Source: DASVHS01 sp038244815 (lineage in GTDB: Bacteria > Acidobacteriota > Thermoanaerobaculia > Gp7-AA8). Taken from it: 9,642 bases of DNA. Location of the stretch: contig JBBRTB010000055.1 in the NCBI GenBank assembly GCA_038244815.1, positions 1-9,642 of the forward strand, written 5' to 3'. A program made the position numbers and the translations under genes. Each line of letters starts with the position of its first letter. Position 1 is the first letter of the stretch. Shown here in pieces: positions 5,982 to 9,642 of the stretch. The notes under the pieces are model-generated. The model had not been told where the DNA came from, did not search any database, and was given only the letters and a program-made list of their open reading frames with translations.

Positions 5982-8900
5982 ATGCATAAACTCGCAGAAC
6001 TTTGCGTCCGCCGCCCGGTCTTCGCGACCGTGCTCGTGTTGTCGCTGGTCGTCGTGGGCTGGTTCTCGTACCAGCAGCTCGGCGTCGACCGCTTCCCGAA
6101 AGTCGACTTTCCGACGATCGTCATCTCCACGCGTCTCGTCGGCGCCGCTCCCGAGGAGATCGAGACCGACATCACCGACAAGATCGAAGAGGCCGTAAAC
6201 ACGATCAGCGGCATCGATCAGCTGCAGTCGATCTCGTCCGAGGGCGTCTCGCAGGTGACTGTGCAGTTCGTCCTGGAGAAGGACGCCGACGTCGCCGCAC
6301 AGGAAGTCCGCGACAGGGTCAACACGATCCTCGGCGATCTGCCGAAGGACGCCGATCCGCCCATTATCCAGAAGTTCGATCCCGACTCGATTCCGGTCCT
6401 GTCGATCGCCCTCTCCGGTCCCGCGCCCATCCGCGACATCACCGAGTTCGCCGACAAGAAACTGCGCCGGCGCATCGAGTCCATCAGCGGCGTGGGCCAG
6501 GTTCTGATCGTGGGCGGACGTCCACGCCAGATCAACGTCGTGGTGGACACGGATAAGCTGGCCGCACACGGGCTGACGGTGGCGCAGCTCGATGCCGCGT
6601 TGCAGTCGCAGAACGTGCAGATCCCCGGTGGCAAGGTGGAGCAGGGTCTGCGCGATCTCTCCCTGCGCACCTACGGCCGCGTGACCACTCCGGCCGCGTT
6701 TGCGGACATCCCCATCGTCCAGCGCGACGGGTACGTCGTGAAGATCGGCGATGTGGCGCACATCGAGGACAGCGTTGCCGAGCCGGAGTCGATCGCCACG
6801 GTGGAAGGAAAACCCGCGGTGGTGCTGTCCGTGCGCAAGCAGTCAGGCACGAACACGATCGAAGTCGTCAATGGTCTCAAGGAACGGCTCGTGGAAGTGC
6901 AGGCGGGATTGCCGAAAGGGTGGACGATGCAGATCGTCCGCGACCAGTCGGATTACATCGTGGCCGCCGTCGACGCCGTGAAAGAGCATCTGATCCTGGG
7001 ATCGTTGTTCGCGGCGCTGATCGTGTGGTTCTTCCTGTCGACGCCGGCGCTGATCGAGGCGTTCACGCTCGTGGCGGCGACGATGGCGGTTTACTTCTGC
7101 CTGTTCCGTCTGCACGATCTGGCGCAGGCCATTCCCGATCTGCACGTCTCACTGCTGGCCTTCGTCTTCCTGTTTGCGATCGGCGCATGGCTCACATCGC
7201 GTTACAAGCTGAAGATGGCGGTGAGGGTCGGCGTGGCGGTCGTGGCGCTGGCGATCGCGTCGCTCGTGCCGCATGGCTCGTTCGTCATCAACCCGCTGCG
7301 GCTGGTGGGTGTGCTCATCGGCTTCGGGATGCTGGTGTACTTCTTCCGGCGCTCGCGGCCGACGATCATCTCGGCGGTGGCCATTCCCAGCTCGATCATC
7401 GCCACGTTCGCGGCGATGCGTTACGAGAACTTCACGCTCAACGTCATCACGCTCCTGGCGCTGACGCTGGCCGTCGGTATCGTCATCGACGACGCCGTGG
7501 TCGTGCTCGAGAACATCTTCCGCTTCATGGAAGAGAAGGGACGCACGCCGCGGCAAGCGGCGGTGGAAGGCACGAAGGAAGTGGGCATGGCCGTTCTGGC
7601 CACGTCGCTCTCGCTCATCGCGGTGTTCCTGCCCGTGGCCTTCATGGGCGGCATCGTGGGCCGCTTCATGAACTCCTTCGGCATCACCATGGCCGTGGCC
7701 ATCGCCATCTCGCTGCTCGTGTCGTTTACGCTCACGCCGATGATGTCGTCGCGCTGGCTGCGCCGCGAGGATCTCCACAACGAAAAGTCGACGCGCGAGC
7801 ATGGGATGTACGGCAGGATCGAAGCGACGTATCTCAGGATGCTGGACTGGTCGATGGCCCACCGCTGGGTCGTCGTCGTGGCCATGATTTTCGCGGTGGT
7901 GGCCATCGTTCCGCTGGGGCTGGCCGTCAACAAGAACTTCCTGCCGCAGGACGACGAGTCGCAGTTCCAGGTGACCGCGCGCGCTCCGGAAGGCTCGAGC
8001 CTCCAGACCACCGGCACGATCATGGAGTCGATCGCCGCGCGCGTGCGCAAGCTGCCCGAAGTCGACTTCACCATGGTGACCATCGGCGACGACCCGCAGG
8101 TCACCCAGAACCTCGGCACGATCTACGTCCATCTGAAACCGGTCGAGAAGCGGAAGCACGACCAGTTCGAGATCATGGCCGACGTGCGCGAGCACATCCT
8201 GCCGCTCTACCAGCGGCTGAACCTGCGCACGTCCGTCGCGCCGGTCAACGCCTTCGGCGGCGGAGTCAACGCCGAGATCATGTACTACATCGGCGGACCC
8301 GATCTGAAGGTGCTGGAGAACGCGTCGAAGGATCTGCTGGCCAGGCTGAAGGAGATGCAGAAGATCGGCGTGGTCGATCCCGACACGAACTTCATCACCG
8401 GCAAGCCGGAGCTGGGCGTCCGCATCGACCGCGACAAGTCCGCGGACCTGGGCGTCCGCGTGCAGGACATCGCTTCGACGCTCAACGTCCTGGTGGGCGG
8501 CCTCAAGGTGACCGACTACTACGAAGGCGGCGAGCAGTACGAGGTGCACGTGCGCGCCGAGCACGAGTTCCGCAAAGACCGGCAGGGGATCTCCCAGGCC
8601 CAGGTGCCTTCCACGGGTGGCTCGCCGGTGCAGGTGCGCGATGTGGTCACGATGACGCCGGGCGAAGGTCCGTCGTCGATCAACCGCATTTCCCGCCAGC
8701 GCCAGGTCATGCTCACCGCGAACATGGCACCCGGCCATTCGGCACAGACGGTCATGGATGCTCTGCTCAAAGAGACGAAGGCGCTCAATCTGTCGCCCGA
8801 GTATCAGTCCGGATTCACGGGACGCTCGCGCGAGCAGGGGCGCGCGTTCGCGAACTTCATGCTGGCGTTCGTTCTGTCGATCATCTTCATGTACCTGATT

Positions 8901-9416
8901 CTGGCGGCGCAGTTCGAGAGCTGGATCCATCCGATCACGATTCTTCTGGCTCTCCCGCTGACCGTTCCGTTCGCGCTGTTCTCGATCCTCGTTCTCAATC
9001 AGTCGCTCAACATCTTCTCGATGCTGGGCATCCTGGTGCTGTTCGGCATCGTCAAGAAGAACGGCATTCTGCAGGTCGATCACACGAACGGGCTGCGTGC
9101 ACAGGGTCTGCCGCGCGCGGAGGCGATCCGCGAAGCGAACCGCGACCGGCTCCGGCCGATTCTCATGACCACGCTGGCCTTCGTGGCCGGCATGATCCCG
9201 CTCGTCGCTTCGAGCGGCACGGGCGCCGCCACGAACCGCGCCATCGGCTCGGTCATCATCGGCGGCCAGACGCTGGCTTTGCTGCTCACGCTGCTGGCCA
9301 CGCCGGTGGCGTACTCGCTGTTCGACGATCTGCAGGAGAGGCTGCGCCGCCGCAGCGGCGCCACGACCGAGGAGGTCGGGCAGGAAGAGCTGGAGCAGGT
9401 CCCGGCCACCATTTAG
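5982..9416 (+). CDS. RND-family efflux pump (HAE1/AcrB-like) with an extra membrane segment
   Basis: This 1144-residue protein is the proton-driven inner-membrane pump of the operon; AcrB-type relatives are about 1030-1050. TM1 is at 12-32, followed by periplasmic porter/docking sequence to about 330. TM2 (about 336-353) is followed by a roughly 102-residue hydrophobic insert (355-456), then canonical TM3 (about 461-480) and TM4 with the Asp pair D503-D504 (AcrB D407/D408). The second half repeats the plan: TM7 at about 628-648, porter region to about 950, then TM8-TM12. The other proton-relay residues are present: K1026 (AcrB K940), R1056 (R971) and T1063 (T978). The pump should therefore be active. 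Substrate cannot be told from sequence. The insert is in frame, with no stop or base-composition break, so it is not a frameshift artefact. Confidence 0.95.
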   Translation: MHKLAELCVRRPVFATVLVLSLVVVGWFSYQQLGVDRFPKVDFPTIVISTRLVGAAPEEIETDITDKIEEAVNTISGIDQLQSISSEGVSQVTVQFVLEKDADVAAQEVRDRVNTILGDLPKDADPPIIQKFDPDSIPVLSIALSGPAPIRDITEFADKKLRRRIESISGVGQVLIVGGRPRQINVVVDTDKLAAHGLTVAQLDAALQSQNVQIPGGKVEQGLRDLSLRTYGRVTTPAAFADIPIVQRDGYVVKIGDVAHIEDSVAEPESIATVEGKPAVVLSVRKQSGTNTIEVVNGLKERLVEVQAGLPKGWTMQIVRDQSDYIVAAVDAVKEHLILGSLFAALIVWFFLSTPALIEAFTLVAATMAVYFCLFRLHDLAQAIPDLHVSLLAFVFLFAIGAWLTSRYKLKMAVRVGVAVVALAIASLVPHGSFVINPLRLVGVLIGFGMLVYFFRRSRPTIISAVAIPSSIIATFAAMRYENFTLNVITLLALTLAVGIVIDDAVVVLENIFRFMEEKGRTPRQAAVEGTKEVGMAVLATSLSLIAVFLPVAFMGGIVGRFMNSFGITMAVAIAISLLVSFTLTPMMSSRWLRREDLHNEKSTREHGMYGRIEATYLRMLDWSMAHRWVVVVAMIFAVVAIVPLGLAVNKNFLPQDDESQFQVTARAPEGSSLQTTGTIMESIAARVRKLPEVDFTMVTIGDDPQVTQNLGTIYVHLKPVEKRKHDQFEIMADVREHILPLYQRLNLRTSVAPVNAFGGGVNAEIMYYIGGPDLKVLENASKDLLARLKEMQKIGVVDPDTNFITGKPELGVRIDRDKSADLGVRVQDIASTLNVLVGGLKVTDYYEGGEQYEVHVRAEHEFRKDRQGISQAQVPSTGGSPVQVRDVVTMTPGEGPSSINRISRQRQVMLTANMAPGHSAQTVMDALLKETKALNLSPEYQSGFTGRSREQGRAFANFMLAFVLSIIFMYLILAAQFESWIHPITILLALPLTVPFALFSILVLNQSLNIFSMLGILVLFGIVKKNGILQVDHTNGLRAQGLPRAEAIREANRDRLRPILMTTLAFVAGMIPLVASSGTGAATNRAIGSVIIGGQTLALLLTLLATPVAYSLFDDLQERLRRRSGATTEEVGQEELEQVPATI
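7044..7349 (+). other. Extra four-helix membrane insert between TM2 and TM3 of the RND pump
   Basis: Residues 355-456 have no counterpart in AcrB-type pumps. Before the insert, residue numbering trails AcrB by about 6; at the conserved Asp pair it leads by 96, so about 102 residues are added. By eye there are four hydrophobic stretches: about 356-375, 389-406, 413-429 and 439-455, with positive loops SRYKLK (406-411) and RRSR (456-459). An even number of helices keeps the downstream topology intact. The normal TM2-TM3 loop of AcrB is cytoplasmic and only a few residues long. The role is unknown; a partner-binding or stabilising membrane subdomain is possible. Confidence 0.75.
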
Positions 9417-9483
9417 TCATTCCGAGCGCCGGGCCGCTATCCCCCCGCCCAGATTCCTCGCCGTCTTCGCGGCTCGGAATGAC
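9416..9483. repeat. Inverted repeat GTCATTCCGAGC / GCTCGGAATGAC downstream of the pump gene
   Basis: A perfect 12-bp inverted repeat has arms at 9416-9427 and 9472-9483 with a 44-nt C-rich interior. The first arm overlaps the last base of the pump stop codon. The interior contains AGATTCCTCGC (9451-9461). Motifs of the type 'GTCATTCCGAGC ... GATTCCTCGC' occur, to my knowledge, as dispersed intergenic repeats in several bacterial phyla. It could fold in RNA and end transcription or protect the 3' end, but there is no T-run. Confidence 0.7.
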
Positions 9484-9505
9484 GCCGCGGCACAGTCCTG
9501 CCCCC

Positions 9506-9517
9506 GTCATTCCGAGC
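9506..9517 (+). repeat. Third copy of GTCATTCCGAGC
   Basis: An exact direct repeat of the 12-mer at 9416-9427, 90 bp downstream. A shorter version, ATTCCGAGCG, recurs at 9621-9630. Several copies within about 215 bp suggest a cluster of a dispersed repeat element rather than chance. Confidence 0.7.
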
Positions 9518-9522
9518 GGTGT

Positions 9523-9581
9523 AACGCGCAAGCGCGTTGTCGAGGGGATGAACGGATATCCTGCGGAGCGCGGTTCCGCAG
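9523..9581. repeat. Two short hairpins in the 3' intergenic region
   Basis: AACGCG-CAAG-CGCGTT (9523-9538) forms a 6-bp stem with a 4-nt loop. CTGCGGA (9561-9567) pairs with TCCGCAG (9575-9581) across a 7-nt loop. GGATATCC (9554-9561) is a small palindrome between them. Neither hairpin is followed by a T-run, so neither is a classic intrinsic terminator. They probably belong to the same repeat-rich stretch. The rest of 9417-9642 shows no convincing gene. Confidence 0.45.
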
Positions 9582-9642
9582 ACGAGGCCGTTGACGCAAT
9601 GGTGCGCAGTACTGAGCCCGATTCCGAGCGTGGTCCCGGAAG

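Noticed and set aside
5291..6214. A 307-codon minus-strand frame across the adaptor and the pump start
   Set aside because: It lies opposite well-supported adaptor lipoyl and barrel sequence, and its translation is low-complexity Arg/His-rich.
7149..9083. A 644-codon open frame on the minus strand, antisense to the RND pump
   Set aside because: Its translation is full of His, Arg, Asp and Gln with no recognisable domain or hydrophobic core, which is typical of the antisense frame of GC-rich coding DNA. The + strand protein here has conserved RND motifs.
9523..9581. Intrinsic terminator for the efflux operon
   Set aside because: Two hairpins exist but neither is followed by a run of T; they fit a repeat element better.
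9599..9642. Possible start of another gene (ATG 9599, MVRSTEPDSERGPG) running off the right edge
   Set aside because: Only 14 codons are visible, they include a partial copy of the dispersed ATTCCGAGCG repeat, and the nearest GAGG is 11 nt away. Too little to support a gene.

Overview
The window is GC-rich bacterial DNA, densely packed with genes. It has one complete multidrug-type efflux operon on the + strand, a long secreted protein on the - strand, and the tail of a cell-wall enzyme at the left edge. The repeated C-terminal modules of the secreted protein, the codon use and a dispersed GTCATTCCGAGC repeat suggest an Acidobacteriota-like Gram-negative organism. That placement is inference, not proof.

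Layout. Positions 1-173 (+) hold the last 56 codons of a protein resembling the DUF1343/NamZ exo-muramidase family. It converges, with a 4-nt gap, on a 915-residue secreted protein (178-2925, -) made of a signal peptide, an N-terminal region carrying an Asp-box, a Gly/Pro linker and two copies of an A-B module pair. A 164-bp divergent intergenic region (2926-3089) carries a near-perfect 18-bp palindrome, the probable operator of the TetR-type regulator that follows. Then come tetR (3090-3704), a TolC-like outer-membrane channel (3714-5033), a periplasmic adaptor (5030-5971) and an RND inner-membrane pump (5982-9416), all co-directional with gaps of 9, -4 and 10 nt. The last 226 bases hold no convincing gene but contain dispersed inverted repeats and hairpins.

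How it works together. The TetR protein probably represses its own operon through the palindrome and is released by a ligand. The channel, adaptor and pump would form a tripartite proton-driven exporter spanning both membranes. Two departures from the standard architecture stand out. The RND pump has about 102 extra residues, with four predicted membrane helices, inserted between canonical TM2 and TM3 while its proton-relay residues are intact. Its adaptor ends right after the beta-barrel, with no membrane-proximal domain. These two oddities in one operon are the most interesting content of the window.
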